A DNA stretch of 64,000 bases from NCBI GenBank assembly GCA_951213105.1, contig OX578139.1, positions 75,659,184 to 75,723,183 of the forward strand. The letters are read 5' to 3'. Position numbers and translations under genes: made by a program. The notes beneath the pieces were generated by a model, which worked only from the letters and a program-made list of their open reading frames with translations, made no database searches and was not told where the DNA came from. Shown here in pieces: positions 23,019 to 35,407 of the stretch (the first letter of the stretch is position 1; each line of letters starts with the position of its first letter). This stretch comes from Amaurobius ferox. Its lineage: Eukaryota; Arthropoda; Arachnida; Araneae; Amaurobiidae.

Positions 23019-25376
23019 AAAAAGCAATAATGAAAAAATTGTTTAAGAATGAAAATGGTATGAATTTCTAAGGAAAAAATGAATAATCATGGAATGGTTT
23101 AAAAATGAACATGGTATGAAATTTATAAAAATTGATAATAATTGTACAAATGGTTCTGTTTCAAAAATAATATTATATCATAATATAATGTGAAGTCAAA
23201 ATATGACAGGTGATAAGAAAATTATGCAGAGATTAATTTATGCAAATAAATCTGCAAAAGTGAAAGGTAAAATCAAAATATGTTACCTAATTGTGTGGAT
23301 GAAAGGTCTGGAGACAAATCCAGGCAAGGACAAGGTTGTTGGAAAGCCAGTCCAGTCAAATGCTTCATTTTACAAAATAAGGTGTAGCGCTTCACTTCAA
23401 GTTGTTTTCAAAGGCAAAAATCTTTTGAGGGAAGAGTCTTGAGACTTAAAAATTGAATGACAGATTTAAGTAAAGTGAAAAAATAAGTAATGAGCTGAAA
23501 GTGAGAATATTAAAGATTAGTCATAGATGGTGTAAATTTTATGTCAAAAAGTAAACAAAGGCATAAATACATGAAAATTTTAAATCAATTTGTATTTAAA
23601 ATGTTAAATTATGAACAGTAAAAATAGCTGTAAATCGCCCGTTGCAATAAAGCAATCGAAGACACGATATCTCGTGTAGGAATGTTCAAATGTGAAAATG
23701 CATTGAAAATGCGTAGGTAAATTAATGTTTCAGGAATATATAAATTGTACAAGCAATTTAAATAACTAAATTAATCCTAAAGTGACAGGATAAATGAAAA
23801 TAAATTTAGTTAAAATGTTGTTCAGTGAATAAATTCACAGAAGGTGTAAAAAAAGATTGAAATAAAAAAATAATTGAAGAATTTTGAGTGCAAAATAAAG
23901 CATTGTTGTTGTTCAATTGCAACGTAAGGAAAGGTTACGATAATCATGTGTGTATAAGTAAAGTTGGATATGAAAATACAATGTAAATAAATATGGATAT
24001 GAAAATAAAATGTAAGTATTGATGAGGAAAATTGTACGATAATAAATATAAATGTGAAATACATGTCAAATGAATATAAATAAATACGGAATGAAAGTAA
24101 ATATGTTAGATAATAAAGCATTTAGATGCCAGTGAGGAATGTAAATAAAAACATTAAAGTTATCGATGAAATACTGTAGCAACTGCAAAGTGTTTGTAAA
24201 CAAACGGCAATCTACGTAAAAAATATATATATATACTCGGTTAGTAATGTAATATAAATTGATGATTAGGTATTTGTAAATATGAGAAATTGTGAGAAAG
24301 ATATTCTGAATAAGGGGTTGAGAAATGTTATGATAAATAAAAATGAATTAGGATGTCGTATGTGGTAAATAAATAAATGATAATATGTATTACGGCGATA
24401 AAGGGGTTAGCCGCAGTTAATTAAATTTCAAGATAAGTAATAATTAGATAATAATGTATGAGAGATGATGATAAACAATCGCGTAAACAGTCACGTGTTT
24501 TAAATGGTTATAAATGTCAGTTATTCAAAGTCATAAGGATTAAAATAAATTGAAATACATACATATGATAAATTTTGTAGTTACGGTGCGTAAACAAATC
24601 CGCGGTTAAAAAGGATAAAAAATAAATAGAAAGGATTTCAATTGTTAAAAATATAAAATAAAAATTTTCAATTAAGTAAATAAAGGGTTTTCAGACAAGA
24701 AATTAAAGGCTTGAGTTTGTTTTAAAGAAAAAAAAATAATTAAATATAAAATTTGAAAATTATGAAAGGTTAAGCAAGGAGTTAAAATAAATAAAATTTA
24801 AACAAATTATATATCAAAAAATTTAAAAGTTTAAAATTAAATTTCAAAATTAAAAAAAAAAATTCAAATTTTTTTTTTAAATTTCATAAAGTCATATGGA
24901 AGGTATAAAAAAAACAAGTTAAATAAGAGAAAATCTTAATAACAAATGAAAAGGTGAAATTTAAAAATTAAAATAATACAGTAAAATGATTTTCAAAATA
25001 TTGAAGGAAGTCAGTATAAAAGGGTATACAGGCAGTAATGGAAGGCACCATAAAGAGGACTTTGATATTAATACAAGTCACCACAAAGGAACCAACTAAA
25101 TACTATTTAAATAGGGGATGGAAATATATAAATTCTTTAAATTGAGTTACATTTGATTTAAAAAAAAAAAACAAGAGAGCTATACAATGCTAATATAATG
25201 TACAAGCCATGACCATTCTAGTATACAAAAAGTTAATTAGCAAATGATAAATAATTAAATAAGGAGGAAATATATTTAAAAGAATAAGTCGACGTTTATA
25301 TAACACGCCGAGTGGATAAATAAAAGGTTTACAATACTTGGTTACAAGCCTGTGGAAACCGCGAGAAGAAAGTCCA
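23019..25376. other. AT-rich interval, no supported gene
   Basis: Very AT-rich, with many AAATAAATA-type stretches. A frame at 23203..23442 contains ETNPG, but the 2A-peptide consensus is not met. A TATAAAAG box-like string occurs at about 25015 without a gene to attach it to. Confidence 0.4.
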
Positions 25377-25508
25377 CGCCGCACGCATGTTCCGAAAACG
25401 TACCCGCTATACCCCCTGCTGTGAGACCGATTCTCCGCTATTGGCTAAGTAAAATGACGTCATGGGAGGAGCCTAGTATACACTTTGAAGTTGTCTTCGA
25501 GATTATAC
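25377..25508 (+). promoter_or_regulatory. Left promoter-like inverted arm (CRE, CCAAT, GC-box-like)
   Basis: About 130 bp far less AT-rich than its surroundings and repeated in inverted orientation at 30612..30768. It holds CTATTGGCT (reverse CCAAT box), TGACGTCA (perfect CRE, 25455..25462) and GGGAGGAGCC. The shared core is ATGTTCCGAAAACGTACCCG. It could be a duplicated promoter or the terminal inverted repeat of a 5.4-kb element. Confidence 0.5.
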
Positions 25509-28500
25509 ATGGAAAAAAATGTTTATTAAATCGGGAAGAAAATTATGATAGAAAGAAATAGTGCAAAGTCATAACGTTGTGTGACTATATACGGAGATAT
25601 ATACACGTTCGTAAAACAACAAAAATATCTTAAATTTAGGTAAGTAGTATATAATATATTTATTACAATTTTTGCGAGTAAAATGTTGACACTGGAACGT
25701 TTCAGATGAGTCGGACGGTCTGGGTTTTCGACACTGGAACGCTTTACCTTATACATCTGTAATAATCCGATTGAATGATTTTCTAACTTATTTTTTATAG
25801 TACCTAATTTTAGATAGAAGATCGCTGACCAAATATGAATATATCAAAACTTGTACTGCAATATTTCACCTGACCTGTTTAAATAACTTAAGTGGACAGA
25901 TATTTTTATTGTTGTATCAGTTAAATTAAAGGAGAAACTTTGATTTATTTCCTTCTGGGCTAATTAAATTTGTGTAGAAAACAGCAATATATTTTTTAAT
26001 GTGATTCATAGTTAATTTGTTTATCTCAGTAGTGTGTTATTGTATAAGAGTGTAAAGATGTTATACAAATTAATGAAATTACTAATAAAATTAATATATA
26101 TTCTATATGTATATACCAAGTTGTAATTTAAATAGCATATATATGAAGTTTCATTTCAATTGTATGGGTGTTGATTTTGAGATTTTATTGATATTAAGTA
26201 ACATTCTGAAGAAAGCAAACACTAATGGCCATTATCTAATGTTTATGAAATACTTTGAAGTTTGATCTGTACCCAGTAGTGAGCTGCCAAATTTTTAACA
26301 GCCAGTAAGCTATTATGCAAGATTGTGGTTTCAAATGCTATCATTCTTCACAATTCACACTAACATAATATACATTTATTGTGCGTTTAGAATTCATTTG
26401 GTGTTAGAGTTAAAATTATTTACATTTTAATTCGTTGTTGTTGTTACTTATGACCTCCTGATTTCGACGGGCATTTTAACTCTTAAACATGCTTATTTCA
26501 AATTATGTTTAAAATTTAACAACCAATATTTAAACTTTGGATATGTTTAATAACAATTACATGTGTATTATCCTACACTTTGAATTTTGAATATACAAAA
26601 TTTTGATATTCAAATTTAAAAGGCATGTATTGATATATCATTCAAATTTTTCAGAACATTTTGAATTTAACTCAACGTTAATTCAGTTAAAATCTTCTTT
26701 ACACTTGCTATTCTGTATAACACATCTGAAATATGAAACCTGAAGTTTTATTTTTTAATCTCTTGAATAATTTCAGTTTGAAACATTTAGTCAAAATATT
26801 ATTAATTTCTAAACTCAAAATTATTTATTTGAAACAAATATTAATTTCAATATCTTTATTACTTCAACAACTATAATTCGATTTAGATAATATATTACAA
26901 TCTGATCTTAACGAAATACTTTAGCATCGGTTGGACGCAGTAATAACTAGTCAAACTTTTAACTGGTATGCATTTTCAGCTTCATTATATCTCATTACAT
27001 CAGGATAAATCAGATAACATCAGTATTAACTAGGTACGTCAATTTGCATCTATTCATGCATCCTAGGATATCAAATCCATCTTCATATAAAATTAAATTA
27101 GTATAATTACTGTCTATTATTTTCAAAAACAGAATTCAGTAAGTTGATTTAAAATATCTGTTGGATAAACTCCTTCTTTATAAAATGTTATAAATTGAAA
27201 TTAGGTAATATCATGCAACATTATTATTATGCAGTTAAAGTTGTTCAAGCAGATTGTACTGTTAAACAGAAAATGCATATTTTTAACTATTGCAAAGCAC
27301 TATTTATACACTACTCTAGGGACCAGTGAAGTAAAGCGTATACCTGTGAAAATATGTAATTGAAATTAATGTCACTGGATAGGAATGTTTGACGAGCTAT
27401 GTAGAAATGCATATAAATGATGTATGTACTGTATTTCAAATATTTGAAATTTAATATTCACTGATTAGAATGGGAAATTAGACTATATAAGATTTAACAA
27501 AATATTTGAAACATTTTTATGTAAATAAAATTAAAATTTGTTTTGATTTGACAACAAATTATGAATTTTATACAAATATTGAAATTAAAATATAACTATC
27601 CATATTTCATTACCTGAAGATAATTCAATTGAGTAGTATAAAATTAGTACTAACTTTTGAATCATTTGTGAGATATCAGTGATTACAAAAGTACACATGC
27701 TTATCTCAAAAGCATTCAATTCGAAAATAAGAATATTTAAAACAAAAACATGTAAATTCATTGATAGTTCAAATATTTGATCCTATTACAATATTTTCCT
27801 TTAATGTTAGTATTATGTGTGTAACAGTAGCATAGCATCCCCAGGCAATTCTTTTTTTGAGGAAGAGGACGGAGGGGGGGGGGGTTGAATTGGTAACCAA
27901 AGAGTTTGCTTCCCATTTCGCTAAATATCATTTCTCTGAACTTAAATGGGTTTCTAGGGAATATGATTTCCCTACTTGGTAATGCTATTGGTGGGTAGAG
28001 ACAAAAAATATTTCTTAAATATATTTCTATAATTTTAAAGAATCAAGGGTACTTCCTTATTATAGCAGCCCCCGAGGATGAATCACCAAGTGTCAGAGAT
28101 TTATCGCCAAGGTAGGTTGTAAAATCTCACCAAACGTTTGCAGTCCTAAAGAAACAGCACGTGTTTATATTATTGTCATATTGCTTTTTCGTTAATGAAA
28201 ACCTTGGTGAAATCTTAACTGCGACCTTGGCTTAATCAGATTTATGGGAGCCACTAGATAGTACTGAATCAAGCTATATATACAATTTCTTTCTAATAGT
28301 ACAATGATTCTAGCTAAAACTAAATCTGCTTTTCAATTTCTTCTTCTACAGTTACAATTGCAATATATAGATATTAGTTTATTAAATGGGATGTTTTTAT
28401 TTACTTTTGAAATTTATTTTTACCTTTACTTTAAGGCAGGAATTTACTTTTATGCATCAAAGTTCACATAGAAGTTCTAAAAAATTGTGGTGCATGCTAA

Positions 28501-30611
28501 CTTTCATGCTACCACTGCAAATTTTGATTATTTCATGATGACGAGCATATAATAAGTGAGAAACTAGTCCATGGATGCTAGTATCTGCAATAGGCGTGTC
28601 TTCTCCATTATATCCTATTCACAAATTGATATATTAGAATGTTGCAAAACTATAAGAGCAAAACAGTTTTATCAAGCTATTTTCACAAAAAATATTATGA
28701 CTGGAGAAACAAATATGAGCAAGATAAATAGCAGATCTATTTTGAAGTTGAAATTGGGGCTGCAGCCAATATATTTCACATGACGTCTTTGATGAACAAG
28801 TATTTTAGCTATATTTCAAGCATTTAAAACTAACTTGAATGTACTCGGAAAGCTGTATCTATTTACTCATATTTGTTTCCATTCACCTATTATGTGTACA
28901 TATATTACGCAGATGGTTATCATAGAGACAAAATATCAATTTAGAATGTTCTGATATTAAAATATGGAATTATATGAGGGTCTTGCTGTCTAAGAAAATT
29001 TGAAACCACTTTAAGTGAAATATCAGTTAGCATGAACTGCAGGCTAGGCACTATCAGTGCATATTATATATTCTATTATATATTTATTTGTTACATATAA
29101 AGTAGTTAACATGAAATTTGAATTAATGTAAAAAAAAAAAGCTATTCCTCTGAAAGTCAAATTTTTCAGGTAACACACTAAGTTAGAGTGCAAATCTCAA
29201 CCAACTTGTTTATTTCTGGTGATATCGATTCAAATCCATAGCATCTATTCTATTGGTATATAACTTTTTAATACTTCTGCAAAGAAACCAGGCATAAAAA
29301 AATTAGGTGACAAATCAGATTCTTTAAGAAAGTATTACAAATTTATATTCTCAAAAGCAGCAGTTTATTTATTTTGATCTATTGGTATCTTTTATTCACA
29401 TAGAAACAAGGAGCGAGCATTAAAGGAGAAGTAGAGTCAGTATGTACATACTGATTGTCAAAATTTTCAATGTTCAAGTATTAGCTGTTACATTGAAAAT
29501 GTTTGAAGTAAATAAAAGTTTAATAAAGAATGCCAAGAAATTAACTTATATATTTAAAATTATGCACTGGTTGTGACTGATGGACTTACCTGGTTAAAAA
29601 TACCCCTCCCCCCTCCCAACTACAGGAAAAAATCCATTCGAATCTTTTTTTAATTACACTAAATCAAGACACACATCATATTGTAATTGTTAATGTGCAT
29701 CAAAATTTCCTCAAAATCCAGAAGAAGGTGTATTGAAGTACTTTAATTGTAAATCCATTGATGCAGTTCTATAAAAATATAGGTATGTCATTCTTTTGGT
29801 TTTGCCACTTTGTTTTCTTTCGGTTAGTGATAGTGGCATAGCATTACTCACACCAATTCAAATGGTAAAGAAACCAATATGCATATCTATTTGTTTAGAA
29901 TTTAATGGGAACAGCAAACAATTGATATATATAATTTTCGAAGCATGTCAGTTATTAAAATTTTTTAGCATAGAAAATTATTAGCACATCACTGGGTATA
30001 TAGAGTGGGATGGATTACTCACCCTCTACACTAAATATTTTACCCAGGATTACATTGTAAGCCTGCATTTTTATTAATTTTAGATTCATTTTTTTAAAAA
30101 AATTCCACATTTTTTGTCCAAAATATTCCATTGTATGGCTTTTTCTTTTAAATCAAACACATAGTTTTGTTTACAAACTTGCATAAATATTTGAAATAGA
30201 CTTCAAAATAGGTTATGGTAACCCACATTTAAACGGTTATATATTTTGTTTTGGATAGGTAACTTGCTTTTCTGTAGTTAAAACATTAATAAAATAAAAC
30301 AAAATTGCCTCAAGTGCTATAAGTCATCAATGAAAATAGGATTAAAAAAGTTGCGATACACGTACTGAATACAATATAAAATGGGCATAAGGTGCCTTTA
30401 ATAAACATAATACATATAACACAAGCATTTTAAACTGTATGCTGTATATAATTTTTTTCCCGTAAATGAAGCATTTTTATCATTGATCAAGTAGTAATAA
30501 TAATAATATATTTTATTTAATTCTTTAGTTTAAAATCATATCAAAAGCAAATAAATATGTGTGTATGAAGTAAAATACATGACGAAATGTATCTAAGAAA
30601 AATGTAAACAC
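25509..30611. other. AT-rich interior between the inverted arms
   Basis: No coding sequence with family character is visible on either strand. It includes a SINE 3' tail at 26434..26473, a small fragment of the GCCAA-type repeat at about 28075..28180 and a G-run near 27876. Most of it looks like intron or spacer DNA. Confidence 0.4.
26434..26473 (-). mobile_element. SINE 3'-tail fragment
   Basis: GTTGTTGTTGTTAC followed by TATGACCTCCTG matches the tail of the SINE at 42207..42463 (GTTGTTGTTAC, then GATGACCTCCTG). Only the last ~40 bp are present. Confidence 0.5.
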
Positions 30612-30768
30612 GTAAAATCTCGAAGACGACAGATTTTGTCTTAAACTGTCAAACTTCAAAGTGCATGCTAGGCTCCGCCCATTACGTCATTTAACTTAGC
30701 CAATAGCGAAGAATCAGCCTCACAGCAGGGGGTATAGCGGGTACGTTTTCGGAACATGCACGCCGCAC
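30612..30768 (-). promoter_or_regulatory. Right promoter-like inverted arm
   Basis: Reverse complement of 25377..25508 with few substitutions and an extra ~20 bp next to the CTTCGAGATT end. It keeps the CCAAT box and a better GC box (GGGCGGAGCC), but the CRE is changed to TTACGTCA in the other orientation. Confidence 0.5.
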
Positions 30769-31140
30769 GTTGTCCTCTTCTAAATGCATTGTCATGGTTC
30801 TAAGAGTTAAGTTGAGAGGATTCAAGCTGCTAATCGCTGTTACAAAAAACGATTAAAAGAAAAAGGAATCGCGTTCGAAAATCTTTTAGTTAACTGGTCA
30901 TTTTCCGATTTTCGGAAAGGGTAGTTGAAGGCCGTTTCCGGTGATTCACTCCCGATGGAGAAAAAGGGGTCTTTAAGAAGGGTTCTTCTAATGATCTTTT
31001 TGCAAATGATCAATCAATTACTGTCATCAAGTGCAAGAGGTTGTTGGTGTTGTTTACATACAATGCGTTGTAAGAAAAAAAATTTAAAGGGAAGATGTCA
31101 CCCCGTATGCAATTGTAAGGGGAGTTACAGAATTCTCTGA
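30769..31140 (+). other. Unresolved segment with coding-like remnants
   Basis: A plus-strand reading outside the right arm gives IQAANRCYKKRLKEKG, then a stop, then MEKKGSLRRV and a Cys-rich tail. Another frame gives ITVIKCKRLLVLFTYNAL, faintly like a piggyBac-type segment. No family can be assigned. Confidence 0.25.
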
Positions 31141-31654
31141 AAAGTATGTATATTTGCAATGGCTGATTTAAAAAATATATATATATGTGATTATATAATA
31201 AGTATGTACCAGTATCAAGGTTAAACAAAAATGTTATATATGTGATGAAGTTATCATTTATGGAAATTAATGAAGTATGAAGAGAATTGTGTTGAAAAAA
31301 TAGTAATACTGTGTAATGTGTAATTTGTACAAAAAAAATGTGTAATGATGTTAAAAATATAAAAGTATATAGTAGTGTGTAACATTTCAAAGTGAATGTG
31401 CATATGTTTAAAAATCTTTTTAAATAGTCAAAATTTAATTTAGCTTCAATTGAAAGCTGGACCTGGTAGAGTTCATGAGTACATAACTTATTTTTATTTA
31501 GTGTATATAATGTGTGCTAAAAAAACTTTTGTGCTACTGCAAGACTATTGAACTAATTCTGGACGAACTTTGCCCCCCAAAAAAGTGAAAAATGGCAATT
31601 AAAAAGTGGCATGTGAATGGAACTTTTTTCGAAATCCATTGTTGTTAAATTTTT
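31141..31654. other. AT-rich interval without recognised gene
   Basis: Nothing recognisable was seen apart from short (TA)n. Confidence 0.45.
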
Positions 31655-31905
31655 TTGTTTTTTTGTCCGTGGGGAGATATGTGAGACCAGAAATTGTTCT
31701 CACATGAGACACTTTTATTTGAGTATTTATGGTGCCTAGAACGGCAAACAAAGCTATAGTCTGGCTGGCGCCGGGGTTTAAGACAACGTGAACTTTAAGG
31801 TCAAAAATACTATAAATTTAGATACTCAGATTATCGCAGGTTCTAGACACTATCGTAAATCTAACAATTCTGGTCGCATATGTCCCCTCGCTAAAAATAA
31901 TTAAT
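31655..31905. mobile_element. Small inverted-repeat (MITE-like) element
   Basis: The left arm has ATATGTGAGACCAGAAATTGT (about 31677 onward), preceded by 'GTCCGTGGGGAG'. The right arm carries the imperfect complement ACAATTCTGGTCGCATATG followed by 'TCCCCTCGC'. The arms also share CTAGAAC/GTTCTAG nearer the centre. About 250 bp, no coding capacity. Confidence 0.45.
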
Positions 31906-32184
31906 GAAAATTGATGTTATTGATAAATTGATGTTGTTAATAAAAGGTATTGTTTAAGTTTAAATGGTGTGATCAATTTAGCATTATATTAATTAATAAT
32001 TCTTTTCAGGACTTACATAAAAGGTAAAAATAATTGAAGGGTTTATTGCGGCACAACAACGAGCAATGTACGTTTAATGTTAATTCCACTTTATGAGATC
32101 AACGGCCATGTCTTTAATGTTTAATAATAATTAATTTAATAATTAAACGTGTAACTTTAAGTTTCTTTTTTATTTGATATCGCC

Positions 32185-33170
32185 ACAGAAGTTACGTGTA
32201 GCAGCCAATTCCCGAGTCCACCAGGAGAACACCCTTACTTTATAACGTTTCATTTCTCTAATCTTTTTATTCATACTCATTTTAACACATTTCAGCAAAT
32301 TTTCAGTACATAGATCCAGAGAAGAAAAAGAGTCAGCTTCCCTTAATCTTTTCCATAAATCTCTCAAATAAAACCTTTTGAAATGTGATGCAGTTCCTCA
32401 AGCATCAGATGTAAGTTTATATATGAAACCATTAGAAGACTCAACGTCTCCCCCGAACGCGAAGCAGATATAGAAATGATCGCTTAATGTTTCCTGGTCA
32501 TGTACCCCCTCCACAATTACTAATCTTATCATATTGAGTTCCACTGACAAAAGAGTCAGATCTGGGTATCCCTTCTCAGTGTGAGACACAAAAGTGGGGC
32601 CAAAAGCTGTGTTATTGCAAATAATTAAAATATTTATAATACAGAAATCTAGAATACTACGACCCCACCGATCCTCAAAATCATAACCTTAGACCCTAGA
32701 GCGACAATTGAAATCGCCCATCATGATGAAATCAGCTCCCAGAAAATTAGCCGAGCAAAGCTCGTCGATCTGTTCGTCAATCTCACCATGAGAGCGAAAA
32801 TAAAACCTGTTATTACGACTGCAGAAGTATCATTAAGAAAAATATCTATTAATATTAAGGATGCAGTATTATATTTAAATTTATATCCCAACAAAGGATT
32901 GCAAGTGATTAAGACAACAACCAGAGAACTGGAGGAGAAATGAGGAAGCCCGGGGGTGGGGACGGGTACCTATCACCAATAATGGAAAGGTCAAGTATAC
33001 ACAAGATATCTATTTTATTATCAAACATAGTTTGCATGGATAAGCTATAGGCGGCGGGGTAGTGATTAACGTTGATTTGCATAAAATTAAGTACCATAAT
33101 CAATAGCACGAGACAAAACCTTGATCTGACGCTGATAGGATCGACAAATTTCACTCAAACAAAAGTGATC
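32185..33170 (-). pseudogene. LINE ORF2 endonuclease, copy A (3' part missing)
   Basis: Remains of the endonuclease and the linker to RT of an RNase H-type LINE. 33154..32909 has MVLNFMQINVNHYPAA and ILCILDLSIIGDRYPSPPPG, the N-terminal strand and loop. 32589..32398 has KGYPDLTLLS and ETLSDHFYI, the C-terminal SDH motif. 32367..32190 begins the RT linker and then breaks off. The central GDFN part (about 32720) is frame-broken. The homology with copy B ends at about 32185, so RT and RNase H are absent. Confidence 0.8.
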
Positions 33171-33451
33171 CAAATTCAACTTTGTACTCATTTCCTAATT
33201 ATTTATTAAACAATTTATACACATTGGAGGTTTTTTTGCAGTACTTCTCTAAATGTTTTTCACCACAGTTAAGACAAGTTGTTTCCTTATCGGTATATTT
33301 TCCGGAAGTGTGAGCCAATTTTCCACATTTCCTACAATGCCTGATACTCAAAAATTCTCTTGCTCGAACTATTTTCCAGTCGAGCCTTACATGACAAGTT
33401 TGAATTATTGGATGAAACGTTTGGGGTTAAGTGATAACACCCAATGGATCC

Positions 33452-33830
33452 TTGGCCAACGGCCGTACGGTGCTGAAGACACCGGTTCTCGTTAGATCAC
33501 CGAAGTCAGGCAGCAACGGGCGCGGTTAGTACTTGGGTGGGTGACCACCTGGGAACACCGCGTGCTGTTGGCACATTTCAGGCGCGGTAGCTCGATGGTT
33601 TGCGCGCTGGATTTGCACACTGCCACAATTGTCGCCGTGTTCATGCGGAGTACGATCACGTTAAACATGTGGGTCCGTGTCCTTCCGAGAGGATGGTGGT
33701 AGGGGAAGGAGGGTACGGTTCCTGAGGATGCCTCCCCCACTGGGTTCCGGTCTAAATTGGGTGGCACTTCCCGGCCTTCCAAACAGTTACCTTACACTTT
33801 TCTGATAGGTCGGATGGTCTGGATCTCAAC
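33452..33830 (+). mobile_element. 5S rRNA-derived SINE with tRNA-like second module
   Basis: Bases 33455..33573 form a nearly complete 5S rRNA-like sequence. The terminal helix pairs GCCAAC with GTTGGC, and the internal promoter is present as a box A-like AGTCAGGCAGCAACGGGC and box C GGGTGACCACCTGGG. It is followed by GGTAGCTCGATGG (33587..33599), like a tRNA box A, with a weak box B-like string about 50 bp on. Flanks AACACCCAATGG (33436 onward) and AACATCCCAATGG (33831 onward) look like a diverged target duplication. The orthologous site in copy B near 55540 is empty. Confidence 0.8.
33455..33573 (+). pseudogene. 5S rRNA-like head of the SINE (not a functional 5S gene)
   Basis: 119 nt from GCCAACGGCC to GTTGGCA. 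Several substitutions fall in helix II/III positions (for example TACGGTGCTG for TACCACGCTG), and there is no downstream T-run terminator. It is embedded in a LINE and continuous with other SINE sequence, so I read it as a SINE module. Confidence 0.8.
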
Positions 33831-35407
33831 AACATCCCAATGGGTCCCAGTTTTTCCCTTTGTTGAAAAATCCACAGTGAAGTTCGCATCAGAGAAGAAA
33901 TCGTTCCTTCTGATTAATTCCTCCTTCAGACTAGCACCATCCAAATCAGGGTCTATATTGGTAACAATAATTTCAGGGAGCCTTTTTTTTGTCTGTAAAT
34001 TTCAAACTCCTCCTTTAAGGCAGAGTTTGATTCCATTTGGTCTCTCAAAGTATCCAAATCAGAGTCTGATTCAGACTCTATAGCTAATCCTTCGTTAGAG
34101 ATTGGTCTTACTCCATCTACCTGCAGATTACTTTCAACCAATGGGACTGTTGAACGTATCAATGTTTTGTTTTCGAGAACGTTTTCCTTAGATTTTGGCT
34201 TAAGAATCAGAACTTCCGAACATTGTCCGGGCCCATCAGCTTTCTCCATGTGTAATCCTCTTTTAGCTTCATTAGCATAGCCGCCTTTTTTTTGTTCTAA
34301 GGCACCCTCTCTATTCCAATTACCGATGAACTGATTTTTCTCCATTAGTTTGTTTGTATTTTCCATGGAGGATTTAATTTTTGTGCACAAGACATCAAAG
34401 AGTCTTTCACTCTGAACCAGTTGTGTCTCTAGCTTAATGATTTTTAGTTTCATATCATAAAGAACTCGTTCCACCGGGACTCCGGATGGTCATTCAGGTA
34501 TCCCAGACAACTGAGCACCCGGTGGAGTTGTCAAATTTAAAGCAAATTCACTACGCAATTTTTCAATTATTTCTTCCCTTTTCAGCAGGGTATCTCTTAA
34601 TTAACTGATTTCCAACTCCAATTCGTTAATTCTGGCTGTCTCAGTTGAAGTACCCTGTAATGAGCAAGCCTTGGCTCTTATAACCTCAAGGTCTCTCACA
34701 GTAGCTGATAATTATTTATTTCTCCTTTGATTCAAGTCTGTTTTTCCAATTAACTATTTCATCCTCAAGTACCTCAGGGGTATCTCCCCTTGAATCCTCC
34801 TTAACCTTATCCTCTAACTCGCCTTTCGGTATCTCTGTGTTTTTTCGCCTGTGTGTTATAGATTTCTCTATTACTGATGATCTCTTCTTTCTTATTTTCC
34901 ATTTTCTATTTCCAGTTTGTTCAGCATTTCCAGATATTCCTGATTAGCTGCCGATAACTGTTCGATCTGTCTAGCAATCTCCAACTCATTTTGCTTCAAT
35001 TCCTCTAATTCCTCGTTAACTAAAACCAGTTTTTGTCTCTGTTCCTCCATATCCATTTCCATTACTTTTAGTTTAGTATTTAAATTTTTAATTTCTATGT
35101 CTTTCTCTCTATTGATTCCATACAAGTCCTGATTCAATGAAATCAGATCGTTTAATTTTGCTTCATAACCATCAGGCTTTGACTCAGTATACATTTTATA
35201 TTTCTCTCTAACTTCTTCTACAACAGGAATTATATAATTTTCAATCATACCCATAACTGTTGTTTGACTAAGCTTAGATATGCTTACTTTAAGGTAATCA
35301 ATAATTTTAGAAATTATCCCTTTAATATTTTCCAATTCCTGTGCTTCTTTTTCATCTGCTGACAGCTTGTCAGCATAAACTGACCATAACTACTGAGGGT
35401 TAGTCAT

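Larger units (their letters stand above)
33180..35407 (-). pseudogene. LINE ORF1 (gag-like), copy A
   Basis: Three parts can be followed from a start at 35407 (MTNPQ, then an in-frame stop where copy B has Glu). (1) A long coiled coil (35335..34892; heptad-rich, YEAKLNDLISLNQDLYG to YLEMLNKLEIE). (2) An acidic linker (34474..33953). (3) An RRM-like segment and CCHC zinc knuckles (about 33420..33240), split by the 5S-derived SINE at 33452..33830. It would have encoded the nucleic-acid-binding ORF1 protein that packages the element's RNA. Stops and frameshifts make it dead. Confidence 0.75.

Noticed and set aside
23203..23442. 2A-like peptide motif (ETNPG) in a short frame
   Set aside because: The required proline after NPG is Lys and the upstream residues do not fit; the surrounding frame is unrecognised.
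31755..31785. TGGCGCCGGGG string resembling an LTR retrotransposon primer-binding site
   Set aside because: No LTR pair or polypurine tract flanks it; it lies in the centre of a small inverted-repeat element.
33455..33573. Functional 5S rRNA gene
   Set aside because: It is embedded in a LINE as part of a longer insertion, with helix-disrupting substitutions and no terminator run.
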